Shown one piece after another: positions 14,365-22,690 of a stretch of DNA of 34,152 nucleotides. The notes under the pieces were generated by a model, which did not search any database, was not told the DNA's origin, and worked only from the letters and a program-made list of their open reading frames with translations. Positions within the stretch are counted from its first letter, which is position 1. Each line of letters starts with the position of its first letter. The translations under genes were made by a program, and so were the position numbers. The stretch covers positions 1-34,152 of the forward strand of contig JARUKX010000041.1 in the NCBI GenBank assembly GCA_029688825.1, read 5' to 3'. This stretch comes from Haloarculaceae archaeon H-GB1-1. GTDB taxonomy: Archaea; Halobacteriota; Halobacteria; Halobacteriales; Haloarculaceae.

Positions 14365-14747
14365 CCGAGACCGCCCGCGACGGGGAGTTCGACGAACTGC
14401 TCGACGCCATCGAGGAGGACCGAGGGTACTACGTGCGGTGTGCGAACGGCCACGGGTCGCTGCCGCCCCGGCGCGTCTGCCCGCACTGTGGCTCGCGCGA
14501 ACTGGCGGACGAACCGCTCCCCGACGCGGGAACCGTGGAGACGTTCTCTCTCATCACCGTGGCGACGCCGCAGTTCACCGAGGACGCCCCCTACGTGACC
14601 GCCATCGCGTCGTTCGGCGACGTACGAATCACTGGACTGCTCCGCGGGACCGACCACGGCGACGTCGAGGTCGGGATGACGGTCGGGATTGCCGTCGAGG
14701 AGACGGAGACGACGGGTGACCGCGCCATCGTCTTCCGACCGCGATAA
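14361..14747 (+). CDS. DUF35 OB-fold/zinc-ribbon acyl-CoA partner protein
   Basis: A 128-residue protein. An N-terminal helix is followed by a rubredoxin-like zinc ribbon (the second knuckle CPHC is intact; the first shows a single Cys in VRCANGHG). An OB-fold follows, with FSLITVATPQF, ITGLLRG and VGMTVGIAVEE. DUF35 proteins bind the CoA part of thioesters and bridge a thiolase to a second enzyme. The start overlaps the thiolase stop by four bases, so the two are translationally coupled. A strong hairpin at 14754-14777 follows the stop. Confidence 0.85.
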   Translation: MTETARDGEFDELLDAIEEDRGYYVRCANGHGSLPPRRVCPHCGSRELADEPLPDAGTVETFSLITVATPQFTEDAPYVTAIASFGDVRITGLLRGTDHGDVEVGMTVGIAVEETETTGDRAIVFRPR

Positions 14748-14753
14748 GCTGAC

Positions 14754-14777
14754 TCGAACGCTCGGGTCCGAGTTCGA
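14754..14777 (+). terminator. Hairpin behind the thiolase-DUF35 operon
   Basis: TCGAA (14754-14758) pairs with TTCGA (14773-14777), and CTCGG (14761-14765) pairs with CCGAG (14768-14772), with two unpaired bases. It lies seven bases after the stop. No T-run follows, so it may protect the 3' end rather than terminate transcription. Confidence 0.3.
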
Positions 14778-15075
14778 CGACGCCACTCGCCCGACGTCCG
14801 GTCGCGGCAGGACGACAGGGAAATCAATCCTCCCGATATTGGCCAGCAAGCGGAGCCTACTGACCGTTTTTGCGGTGCTTATCTGGAGTAATCCGCTTAT
14901 AGCAACTGCACTCGAGTCGTTCGAATCCCGGACAATTCTTCTGGTGCAGAGGACACCGAGCGGAGCCGTACCGAGCGATACGCGAGGAGTCAACTGCGAT
15001 GATGCAGGGAGTACGAACGTCCTGACGAACCTATAGAATCTATTACAAAGGGACCTGGGTCGGCAGAGTTTGTCG
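14778..15075. other. Spacer before the giant PKD protein gene
   Basis: No convincing gene. It contains a T-arm-like word GTTCGAATCCCGG near 14929-14941 without a matching tRNA. An AT-rich CTATTACAA at about 15043-15051 has the right spacing (25-33 bases) to be the TATA box of the gene starting at 15076. Confidence 0.4.
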
Positions 15076-18000
15076 ATGACTCCCGGTCCCGAACAGCGAT
15101 CCTTGCATGCGAGGGCTCTCGACGCTCTCTGTATCATACTCGTCTGTTGTATGATTGCCGCGTCTCTCGGTCCGGTCGGTCACGCGGCCGCTGCACAACA
15201 CACGTACACGGTCACGCAGGGCGGACAGTGCTGGGAAGCGACGCCGTTGGGCGACGGCTCGAAGTCCGTCTCGGACTTCTACGACTATCGCTCGGGCAAC
15301 GGAACGGAGTTCAGTTCCTACGGGACGACGCAACTGCAACGCGACCAGGTGAGCCAGCTCTTCCTGTACCGCGGGACTTCGGGAACGAGCCTCGTCTTCC
15401 TCCACGACGAACTCCAGTCCAGCGAGAACGAGACGCGTACCGCCGGCGCAATCACCATGCAGTTCTCGGGGTTGCCCGCCGACGGGTCCTGGGTCGTCGA
15501 GGACGACACCTACCCCAACCGCGACGACAACTTCAACCACTCGGGGTCGACGTCGAAGATCGACTGGATGTGGGCACCTGGGCGGACCGACGGTGCGGCG
15601 TTCAGGGGGCTCGCGAACGGAAGTTACGACGCCATCACTATCGAGCCACAGTTCGGCGAGGACTCATGGGCGGCTCGACATCGAGACCCGCGCTGGGCGT
15701 ACGCCGAGGACAACGTCACCTGGACGTTCCGAACGGGGAACGGTGACCTCCAGACGCTGAACGCCGACGAATCGGTGTCGATTCGGCAGGGCTACTGTGC
15801 TGGTGCGACTCCCGACGCAGCCCTCGACGCACCAGCGTCGGTCGATGCCGGCACGCAGGTCACACTCGACGCCAGCAATTCGACGGACGACGGTCGCGTC
15901 GTCGAGTACCGCTGGGACGTCGACGGCGACGGAACGGTCGAGAACGCGACCACGGAGGCGACGTACACCCACCGATATTCGTCGACGGGGTCGGTCGAAC
16001 CCACCGTCGTCGCCGTCGACGACGGCGGACAGACGGCGTCGGCCACGACCACCATCACTGTCGGTGACGCGACGGCTCCCGCGGTGACGGTCGACCTCCC
16101 GGCGTCCGTCATGGTCGGCCAGTCGTTCACCGCATCGGCCAGGAATTCGACCGACAACGTGGCAATCGACAGCTACCGGTGGACGTTCGGCGACGGGACG
16201 AACGCGACCGGCGAGACGGTCTCTCACAGCTACGACTCGAACGGCACCTACAACGTGTCGGTGCGCGTCACGGACACCTCCGGCAACGTCGGCACTGCAA
16301 CGCACGAGGTCACCGTTCGGACCGTCGACACGGAACAGCCGACTGCCGATCTCGCCGTGCCGTCCGAGGTCAACGTGGGCGAGTCGGTCCTGCTGAACGC
16401 GAGCGGATCCGTCGACAACAACGAGATAACGGAGTACCGCTGGGACGTGGACGGCGACGGAACGGTCGACGAGACCACGACCAGCCCCACGTACTCCCAC
16501 AGCTACGGTTCGCTCGGGAATAGAAGCGCCTCCGTCACGGTGGCGGACGGGCACGGGAACGTCGATACGGCCACCGCGACGGTGAACGTGACCGACGCGG
16601 TTGCACCGGAGGCTGGCGTCATCGACGCTCCCGACCGTGCGAACGTCAGCGAGTCGGTTTCGTTCGTCGCCGCGAACGCGACGGATAACCACGAAATCGC
16701 CGCCTACGAGTGGTCCTTCGGTGACGGGGAAACTGCGACCGGCTCCAGCGTGTCCCACGGCTACACCGAAACCGGGACCTACACCGTGAGCCTGACCGTT
16801 CGGGACACCGCTGGGAACACGGCGAACGCGACGACGACCGTCGACGTCGCCGATCCGGATACGTCCCCGCCGTCACCCACGCTGACCGTCCCCGAGTTGG
16901 TCGCCGCCGGCTCCAGCGTCTTGCTCGACGCGAGCGGCACCACCGACGACCGCGGCGTCGTCGAGTACCGCTGGGACGTCGACGGCGACGGGACTATCGA
17001 CAACACCACCACCACGTCGACCTACGCCCACACCTACACGGCAGCCGGAAATCGCACCGTCCGGGTGACGGCGGTCGACGAGGCCGGGAACACCGCGAGT
17101 GCGAGCGCCACGATCAGCGTCACGGCTCGGGACACCGAGTCCCCGGCGGCCTCGCTGGACGGCCCGAAGACCGGATCGCCCGGCGAACCAGTGCATCTGG
17201 ACGCCTCGAACTCGACCGACAACGAGGGGATCACGGAGTTCCGGTGGGACGTTCACGGTGACGGCAGTATCGACGCGACGACGACCACGCCGACGTACGA
17301 CCACACCTACGACGATCCGGGCACGTACCAGCCGACCATCATCGCTGTGGACGCCGCAGGGAACAAGGGGTCGGCCAACGAGACCATTCGAGTCACGGTC
17401 GCCGGCTCGCCCACCGCCGAGATAGACGCCCCCGAGTCGGTGACCGCCGGTGACTCGTTCACCGCCACGGCACAGACCGAGCACGTCGATACTGCCAACG
17501 CCACCTTCGACTGGACCTTCGGGGACGGGTCGAGCGCGACCGGAGAGAACGTCTCTCACAGCTACGACTCGAACGGCACTTACAACATCTCCCTCACTGT
17601 CATCGACCTTGCAGGCGAGACGACGACGGCCAATACGACCATAACGGTCCGCAGGCCCGACAGCGAACCGCCAACGGCAGCACTGACGGTCTCGGACACG
17701 GGGAGTTCGGCCAGCACGGTCCAGCTGAACGCGAGCGCCTCCACAGACGACGTAGGCATCACCGAGTACCGCTGGGACGTCGACGGCGACGGAATCACCG
17801 ACGCGAGGACGACTTCGCCGACGTACGACCACACCTACGGCGATTCGGGAACGTTCAGCCCGGCGGTCACCGTGGTGGACGCCGCCGGAAAGACTGCTCG
17901 AGCGACCGATACGTACACCGTGGCGAACACGCCTGCGCCGAGCGTCGCAATCGCGGTCCCCGACGACGTCGGTGTCGGAGAGTCGTTCACTGCCACTGCA

Positions 18001-19395
18001 GAGGCCGCGAACGTCGATACGGCAAGCGCCACCTTCGACTGGACGTTCGGCGACGGGTCGAGCGCGACCGGGACGAGCGTCTCTCACAGCTACGACTCCG
18101 ACGGTACCTTCGACGTGTCGGTCACTCTGACCGGCCCGGACGGTGACACGGCGACTGCCACCGAGACGGTGACCGTCGCTACGTCCGGGGAGAATGACAC
18201 CGACGGCGACGATGGTGGAAGCGGCAACGACGGCGACGACGATAGCGGAGACACTGGTGGAAGCGGTAACGACGGCGGAACCAGTGGATCTCCGAGCGGT
18301 GGTGGCTCCGCCCCCGCCGGGGGCGACGACACGAGCGAGTCGTCACAGACGGTGACCGAGGACGAACCCGAATCGACTCCCGGCGAGACGACCACCACCC
18401 GACTGAGCGACGGTTCCATCGCCATCGTGACCGGCAACGTCACGAACGGGCAGCACGTGAACGCGACGCTGGCCAACGAGTCGGTCGGCGCTGGAATGGC
18501 CACGGTAGAGCGCGTCGACTACCGGTCGAACGTGACGGCCGACGAGCAGAACGTGACGGTCCGGGCGACCGAGACGAACGCGAGCGTATACCCGTCGCTT
18601 CCCCGTTTCGACGGGTCGGTCACGTCGCTCTCGCTCGTCCCCACCTCGTCGTCTGCCGACGCCATGGAAAACGCGACGGTCGCATTCACGCTCCGAGCGA
18701 GTGCGTTCGAAGACCGAAGCCGGTCTCAGACCTCAATCGCCGCCTACAGCCACGATAACGATACGTGGACGGAGCGCCATCCGACGGTCGCTTCTCGGGG
18801 GGACAACGCAACGTTCGTCGTCACGGTTCCGGCGAATCGGACCGTCGTTGTCGGGCTCACCAACGCCTCTATCTCCGTCGTCGAGAGATCGGTCGGGAAG
18901 GAACGGCCTACCGTCGGGACGTCCCTGAACTACACCGTGACGTACGAGAACACTGGCCGTGACCCAGGGACGGTCACGCCACTGCTCCGCACCGGCGAGT
19001 CCGTCGACGAGCACGACCGACTCGTGCTGTCCCCAAACGAATCACGGACGGTTCCGTTCTCGGTGCGATTCGACTCGCCCGGGAACCACACGCTCACGGT
19101 CAACGGACAGGAGCGAACGATCACCGTCGTCGAGGCTGAGGCGAACGCGAACGTAACGACGACGCAAACGACGGAGACGACCGCCATGTCGTCGACCACG
19201 AGCGAATCCGCGACGGACGCCGAGGAGTCGACGTCACCGACGACCGACGATGCGGACGCGACGACCCGCTCGACGGACGACGCCACGACCGTATCGACGA
19301 CGCAGACGACCGGCCCCGGATTCGGGTCGCTGGCCGCGTTGCTCGCGCTCCTGGTCGGCGGACTGGCACGCCACGCCCGGACAGACGACCGGTAG
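15076..19395 (+). CDS. Giant secreted PKD-repeat protein with PGF-CTERM anchor
   Basis: A 1439-residue surface protein (ATG 15076; a TTG two codons earlier is less likely). It has a Sec-type signal (about 17-40, ending AAAAQ), an N-terminal domain of about 200 residues, and then nine PKD domains of about 88 residues each (nucleotides about 15811-18182). Next come a low-complexity Asp/Gly/Ser linker, a domain resembling the PGF-pre-PGF region (about 18361-19130) and a Thr/Ser-rich stalk. The C-terminus is a PGF-CTERM tail (GPGFGSLAALLALLVGG plus Arg). Archaeosortase would cut at PGF and attach lipid. Five PKD domains carry WDVxGDG, an Asp-rich possible calcium site, and four carry W(T/S)FGDG. 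Many N-x-S/T sites suggest N-glycosylation. It is likely an adhesin or cell-surface stalk. Confidence 0.9.
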   Translation: MTPGPEQRSLHARALDALCIILVCCMIAASLGPVGHAAAAQHTYTVTQGGQCWEATPLGDGSKSVSDFYDYRSGNGTEFSSYGTTQLQRDQVSQLFLYRGTSGTSLVFLHDELQSSENETRTAGAITMQFSGLPADGSWVVEDDTYPNRDDNFNHSGSTSKIDWMWAPGRTDGAAFRGLANGSYDAITIEPQFGEDSWAARHRDPRWAYAEDNVTWTFRTGNGDLQTLNADESVSIRQGYCAGATPDAALDAPASVDAGTQVTLDASNSTDDGRVVEYRWDVDGDGTVENATTEATYTHRYSSTGSVEPTVVAVDDGGQTASATTTITVGDATAPAVTVDLPASVMVGQSFTASARNSTDNVAIDSYRWTFGDGTNATGETVSHSYDSNGTYNVSVRVTDTSGNVGTATHEVTVRTVDTEQPTADLAVPSEVNVGESVLLNASGSVDNNEITEYRWDVDGDGTVDETTTSPTYSHSYGSLGNRSASVTVADGHGNVDTATATVNVTDAVAPEAGVIDAPDRANVSESVSFVAANATDNHEIAAYEWSFGDGETATGSSVSHGYTETGTYTVSLTVRDTAGNTANATTTVDVADPDTSPPSPTLTVPELVAAGSSVLLDASGTTDDRGVVEYRWDVDGDGTIDNTTTTSTYAHTYTAAGNRTVRVTAVDEAGNTASASATISVTARDTESPAASLDGPKTGSPGEPVHLDASNSTDNEGITEFRWDVHGDGSIDATTTTPTYDHTYDDPGTYQPTIIAVDAAGNKGSANETIRVTVAGSPTAEIDAPESVTAGDSFTATAQTEHVDTANATFDWTFGDGSSATGENVSHSYDSNGTYNISLTVIDLAGETTTANTTITVRRPDSEPPTAALTVSDTGSSASTVQLNASASTDDVGITEYRWDVDGDGITDARTTSPTYDHTYGDSGTFSPAVTVVDAAGKTARATDTYTVANTPAPSVAIAVPDDVGVGESFTATAEAANVDTASATFDWTFGDGSSATGTSVSHSYDSDGTFDVSVTLTGPDGDTATATETVTVATSGENDTDGDDGGSGNDGDDDSGDTGGSGNDGGTSGSPSGGGSAPAGGDDTSESSQTVTEDEPESTPGETTTTRLSDGSIAIVTGNVTNGQHVNATLANESVGAGMATVERVDYRSNVTADEQNVTVRATETNASVYPSLPRFDGSVTSLSLVPTSSSADAMENATVAFTLRASAFEDRSRSQTSIAAYSHDNDTWTERHPTVASRGDNATFVVTVPANRTVVVGLTNASISVVERSVGKERPTVGTSLNYTVTYENTGRDPGTVTPLLRTGESVDEHDRLVLSPNESRTVPFSVRFDSPGNHTLTVNGQERTITVVEAEANANVTTTQTTETTAMSSTTSESATDAEESTSPTTDDADATTRSTDDATTVSTTQTTGPGFGSLAALLALLVGGLARHARTDDR
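15811..18182 (+). repeat. Nine tandem PKD-domain repeats of two alternating kinds
   Basis: The average unit is about 264 bases. Classified by core motif, the order is A-B-A-B-A-A-B-A-B, where A has WDVxGDG and B has W(T/S)FGDG. DNA identity is high between distant B units: 29 bases at 16219-16247 and 17551-17579 are identical, and the first 20 recur at 18079-18098. This implies recent duplication or gene conversion. Confidence 0.85.
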
Positions 19396-19439
19396 CCAGC
19401 GTTCCACCGACTCTCGGTTCCCTCCGTCCCCCTCGTGGA

Positions 19440-20369
19440 CTACACCGTACTGATCTGCTCTTCGACGACGTCGACGAACTGCTTGGGGTGTTCGACGTGT
19501 GGCAGCAGTGCCGCCCGGTCGACGACGACGAGTCGCACGTCGGCTCGCTCGGCCAGTTCCTGGCCATCGGTCAGCGACGGGGCGTCGGCATTCCGTCCCC
19601 ACACGAGCGTGACGGGGACCTCGAGGTCCGCGAGCAGCGGCTCGAGGTCGAACTCGACGTCGAGGTACCCAGAGACGAACGACGCCGGTGCGAAGCGAGC
19701 GCCGGGCTGATGTCCGCTCAGCCACTCGTACTCGACGATCTCGTCGGTCAGCTTCGAGGTGTCGTCGTAGCCGTGGTCCGCGTGGAAGTAGCGGATGGAG
19801 GGCTTGCTCGCGACGACGTTGAACAGCGCCTCCCCGACCAGTGGCGACCGAACGAGCGACATGAGCCACGCGTTCCGGCCGGGAATGGTGTCCGTGGTCG
19901 GGTTGATCAACACGAGTCGAGAGACGGCGTCCTCGCTCGCGGCCTTCGCCGCGTACGCGCCGGTGAGTGACGAGGCGACGACGGTGGGGTCGTCGGCCAC
20001 TCGATCGAGGAAGTCAGCGACGAAGGTGACGTACAGCGACGACGAGTAGCGGATCGGCGGGCGGTCGGAGTGGCCGAACCCCGGAAGGTCCGGTGCCACG
20101 ACGTGGTAGGTCTCCGCCAACCCGTCGAGCACCTCGGCAAACTCGTGGCTGGAGGCCACCGCGTTGATGCCGTGGAGGAGGACGAGGTCGGGATCGTCGG
20201 GGTCGCCTGCCTCGGTGTAGGCCACGTCGAAGCCGCGCCAGCGTATCGTCCGCTGGTCGTCCTCGAGCGGGGCGGGAAACTCGGTTGCGCGCGAGCGGAG
20301 GAGGCGATTCGCGGCGGCCGTGAGACCGATGCCGCCGGCAACCGCGGAGAGGGCAGTACGGAGCTTCAT
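19440..20369 (-). CDS. Alpha/beta-hydrolase-fold protein, membrane-targeted
   Basis: A 309-residue alpha/beta hydrolase. The N-terminal hydrophobic stretch (about 5-25) looks like a signal anchor. The oxyanion region is LVLLHGINA. The nucleophile elbow reads VVASSLTGAYA, so the first Gly of the usual G-x-S-x-G is Ala. The acid is in VWGRNADAPS, and the catalytic His is in LLPHVEHPKQF. It should be an esterase, lipase or C-C hydrolase; the substrate is unknown. The ATG at 20369 was chosen because a TTTTGATT element lies about 25-30 bases upstream and the longer frame is basic. It converges with the PKD gene and lies 56 bases downstream of meaB, possibly in the same transcript. Confidence 0.82.
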   Translation of the reverse strand: MKLRTALSAVAGGIGLTAAANRLLRSRATEFPAPLEDDQRTIRWRGFDVAYTEAGDPDDPDLVLLHGINAVASSHEFAEVLDGLAETYHVVAPDLPGFGHSDRPPIRYSSSLYVTFVADFLDRVADDPTVVASSLTGAYAAKAASEDAVSRLVLINPTTDTIPGRNAWLMSLVRSPLVGEALFNVVASKPSIRYFHADHGYDDTSKLTDEIVEYEWLSGHQPGARFAPASFVSGYLDVEFDLEPLLADLEVPVTLVWGRNADAPSLTDGQELAERADVRLVVVDRAALLPHVEHPKQFVDVVEEQISTV

Positions 20370-20425
20370 GGGCGAACGTAGGGGCGGCCGAATCAAAAGG
20401 AATACGTCGGTCAGCCGTCGCCCCG

Positions 20426-21454
20426 TCAGTCGTTCCGTCGCTCGCGTACGCACTCCTCGATAGGAGCGACGAGTTCGTCTGCGACCGAGTAGGGGTCGCT
20501 CTCCCTGTCGAGGACCTGCTGGACGAACGCGTCCAGTCCTCCCCGCGCGTCGAGTTCCTCCGCGAGCAAGGCGTTCGCGTCCTCCCGGAGGAGCTGTCGA
20601 ATCTCGGCGGCGTAGCGGGACCGCGTTCGGGCTTCGAGCTGCCCGGACGATTCGAGGTGGTCCCTGTGGTCGGCGAGCGCGTCGAGGAGGTCGTCGACGC
20701 CGGTCCCGTCGTTCGCGACGGTCTCGACGATGGGCGGGGTCCAGTCGCCATCGTTCCGCTCGACGGCGTCGTTCATCCCCGGTGTGCCCACGCCGTGATG
20801 GCCACGCGTCTCGCGGTCGCGCATCCCCAGCATCTCGCGGAGTTCCTGCACCGTGCGGTCCGAGCCGGGCAGGTCGGCCTTGTTCACCACGAACAGATCG
20901 GCGATCTCGAGGATGCCGGCCTTGAGCATCTGCACGTCGTCGCCGCTGCCCGGCGGGACGAGGACGGTGACCGTATCGGCGGTCCGGACGATGTCGATCT
21001 CGTTCTGGCCCGCACCGACCGTCTCGACGAGTATCTTGTCCTTTCCGAAGGCGTCGAGGGCCTTCACCGCGTCCGTCGTCGCCGTCGAGAGCCCGCCGAG
21101 CGTTCCGCGTGCGCTCATCGACCGGAAGAACACGTCCATGTCGCCGACGTTCGAGGCCATTCGGATGCGGTCGCCGAGGACGGCCCCGCCGGTGAACGGC
21201 GACGACGGGTCGATCGCGATGACGCCCACGGTCAGGTCCTGGTCGCGATACGCCTTCGCGAGCTTGTCCACGAGGGTGGACTTCCCGGCACCCGGACTTC
21301 CCGTGATACCGATGACGTCCGCGTGCCCAGTGTGGGCGTGCAGTTCCGAGACGAGGTCGCGATACCCCGGCGAGCGGTTCTCTATCTTGGTGATGGTTCG
21401 CGCCAGCGCCCGGTGGTCGCCGTCGAGCAGGGCTTCGATGAGCTGCTCGGTCAT
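20426..21454 (-). CDS. meaB: Methylmalonyl-CoA mutase-associated GTPase (MeaB/ArgK)
   Basis: A 342-residue G3E-family GTPase. Walker A is ITGSPGAGKST (about 50-60). Switch and DxxG-like elements surround ILVETVGAGQNEID. The base-specificity motif is NKAD. The C-terminal arm (about 290-342) is the dimerisation region. MeaB guards methylmalonyl-CoA mutase by controlling delivery and release of adenosylcobalamin. Its start overlaps the mcmA2 stop (ATGA), so the chaperone and its client are co-translated. The length is normal. Confidence 0.93.
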   Translation of the reverse strand: MTEQLIEALLDGDHRALARTITKIENRSPGYRDLVSELHAHTGHADVIGITGSPGAGKSTLVDKLAKAYRDQDLTVGVIAIDPSSPFTGGAVLGDRIRMASNVGDMDVFFRSMSARGTLGGLSTATTDAVKALDAFGKDKILVETVGAGQNEIDIVRTADTVTVLVPPGSGDDVQMLKAGILEIADLFVVNKADLPGSDRTVQELREMLGMRDRETRGHHGVGTPGMNDAVERNDGDWTPPIVETVANDGTGVDDLLDALADHRDHLESSGQLEARTRSRYAAEIRQLLREDANALLAEELDARGGLDAFVQQVLDRESDPYSVADELVAPIEECVRERRND

Positions 21455-21867
21455 CGCTCGGGCGCGTGCTCGCGGACGTAGGCGATCATCTCCTTCATCG
21501 ACGCGCCGGGACCGAATACCTCCGCGACCCCCATCTCGCGGAGGTCTTCGCGGTCTTCCTCGGGAACGATACCGCCGACGATCAGCAGCGTGTCCTCCAG
21601 GGCACCGTACTCCGCCAGGCCGTCGATGACCTTCGGGACGAGCGTGTTGTGCGCTCCCGAGAGGATGGAGATGCCGAGGACGTCCACGTCCTCTTGCACG
21701 GCAGCCTGAACGATCTCGTCCGGCGAGCGGTGCAATCCCGAGTAGACGACCTCGAACCCGGCGTCGCGGAACGCGCGCGCGATGACGTGGGCTCCGCGGT
21801 CGTGTCCGTCCAACCCGACCTTCGCGACTAGACACCGGATCGTTCGCTGGGCTTCGTCGGCGCTCAT
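21451..21867 (-). CDS. mcmA2: Methylmalonyl-CoA mutase, B12-binding subunit
   Basis: A 138-residue stand-alone cobalamin-binding domain. D20-G-H22-D-R-G25 is the DxHxxG motif, and H22 is the lower axial ligand of B12. Next come SGLHRSPDE, GISILSGAH and GGIVPEED, the usual nucleotide-tail pocket. Archaeal mutases are split, so the large catalytic subunit must be encoded elsewhere. The enzyme converts methylmalonyl-CoA to succinyl-CoA in propionate and odd-chain metabolism; in some haloarchaea the methylaspartate cycle also uses related steps. A T-rich CGTTTTTC about 30 bases upstream is the likely TATA box. Confidence 0.93.
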   Translation of the reverse strand: MSADEAQRTIRCLVAKVGLDGHDRGAHVIARAFRDAGFEVVYSGLHRSPDEIVQAAVQEDVDVLGISILSGAHNTLVPKVIDGLAEYGALEDTLLIVGGIVPEEDREDLREMGVAEVFGPGASMKEMIAYVREHAPER

Positions 21868-21918
21868 GGCGGCGTCTACCACTGCCGACGAGAAAAACGT
21901 CCCGCCCGTGCCGGTCGC

Positions 21919-21926
21919 AAATACAA
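21919..21926 (+). promoter_or_regulatory. TATA-like box of the DUF420 gene
   Basis: AAATACAA lies 26-33 bases before the ATG at 21952, supporting that start over the ATG at 21940. Confidence 0.4.
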
Positions 21927-21951
21927 GCGGTCGAACAGAATGCAAAAAGGG

Positions 21952-22620
21952 ATGCCGCTTGCGGACCCAGCATGGGACATGGCAGTCGCCGAGCAACTCC
22001 AGCACCGAGCGAGAGCACATCCGCGAGCGCTCACCGCGGTCCTCTCCCTCGTCGGATACGTCCTCGTCGGTGGGGCGCTGTACGGTGCGATTCCACTGTT
22101 TCCGGAACTCGATCGCGGGACGGTCGTGCTGTTCGGTGACCTCATCGCCATCGTCAACTCCGCCGCCCTGCTGTCGCTGCTGGCGGGCTGGCGGTACATC
22201 CGCAACGACGAGGTGGAGAAACACCGCGCCGCGATGCTCACGGCGTTCTCGCTCATCATGATCTTCCTCGTGTTGTATCTGTGGAAGACCGGCGGCGGCT
22301 TCGAGAAGGCCATTACCGCCACCGGTCCGGTATACTACGCATATCTCGCGATGCTGGCCATCCACATCCTGCTGTCCGTCGTCGCCGTCCCCGTCGTCCT
22401 CTACGCGGTCATCCTCGGCCTGACCCATTCCCCGGCCGAACTCCGTGAGACGGCCCACGCTCGCGTCGGTCGAATCGCCGTCGTGGCGTGGACGGTGAGC
22501 CTCTTTCTCGGCATCGTCACGTACGTCCTGTTGAACCACGTCTACGGCTGGGAACCGCGACACGCCCTCCTGTTGCTCTGGGCAGTTCCCTCCGTCGACG
22601 TTCCCGACCTGTTCGACTGA
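21952..22620 (+). CDS. DUF420 membrane protein, probable oxidase-assembly factor
   Basis: A 222-residue protein with about five to six transmembrane helices (first near 25-45). It has conserved features of DUF420: a His in EVEKHRAAM and a His in LAIHILLS, both within or next to helices. DUF420 proteins resemble Sco/Cox11-type assembly partners and occur beside heme-copper oxidase genes. A role in heme or copper delivery to cytochrome oxidase is inferred, in line with ctaB and coxB in the same window. Alternative starts are at 21940 and 21979. Confidence 0.82.
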   Translation: MPLADPAWDMAVAEQLQHRARAHPRALTAVLSLVGYVLVGGALYGAIPLFPELDRGTVVLFGDLIAIVNSAALLSLLAGWRYIRNDEVEKHRAAMLTAFSLIMIFLVLYLWKTGGGFEKAITATGPVYYAYLAMLAIHILLSVVAVPVVLYAVILGLTHSPAELRETAHARVGRIAVVAWTVSLFLGIVTYVLLNHVYGWEPRHALLLLWAVPSVDVPDLFD

Positions 22621-22690
22621 CGCGTCCGTGGGTGGCAGGCCCTCGCACAGTCCCAGTAGCGTTTTCCTCTCTGGTGTGCTACGCTCATGC

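Noticed and set aside
14929-14941. T-arm-like word GTTCGAATCCCGG
   Set aside because: No matching 5' stem, anticodon arm or acceptor around it; not a tRNA.
14689-15036. 115-codon plus-strand ORF behind DUF35
   Set aside because: Starts inside DUF35 in another frame; Arg-rich start; no promoter and no recognisable domain.
15664-18087. Several long minus-strand ORFs opposite the PKD repeats
   Set aside because: Their repetitive Arg/Val/Asp composition mirrors the repeat DNA; no independent signals.
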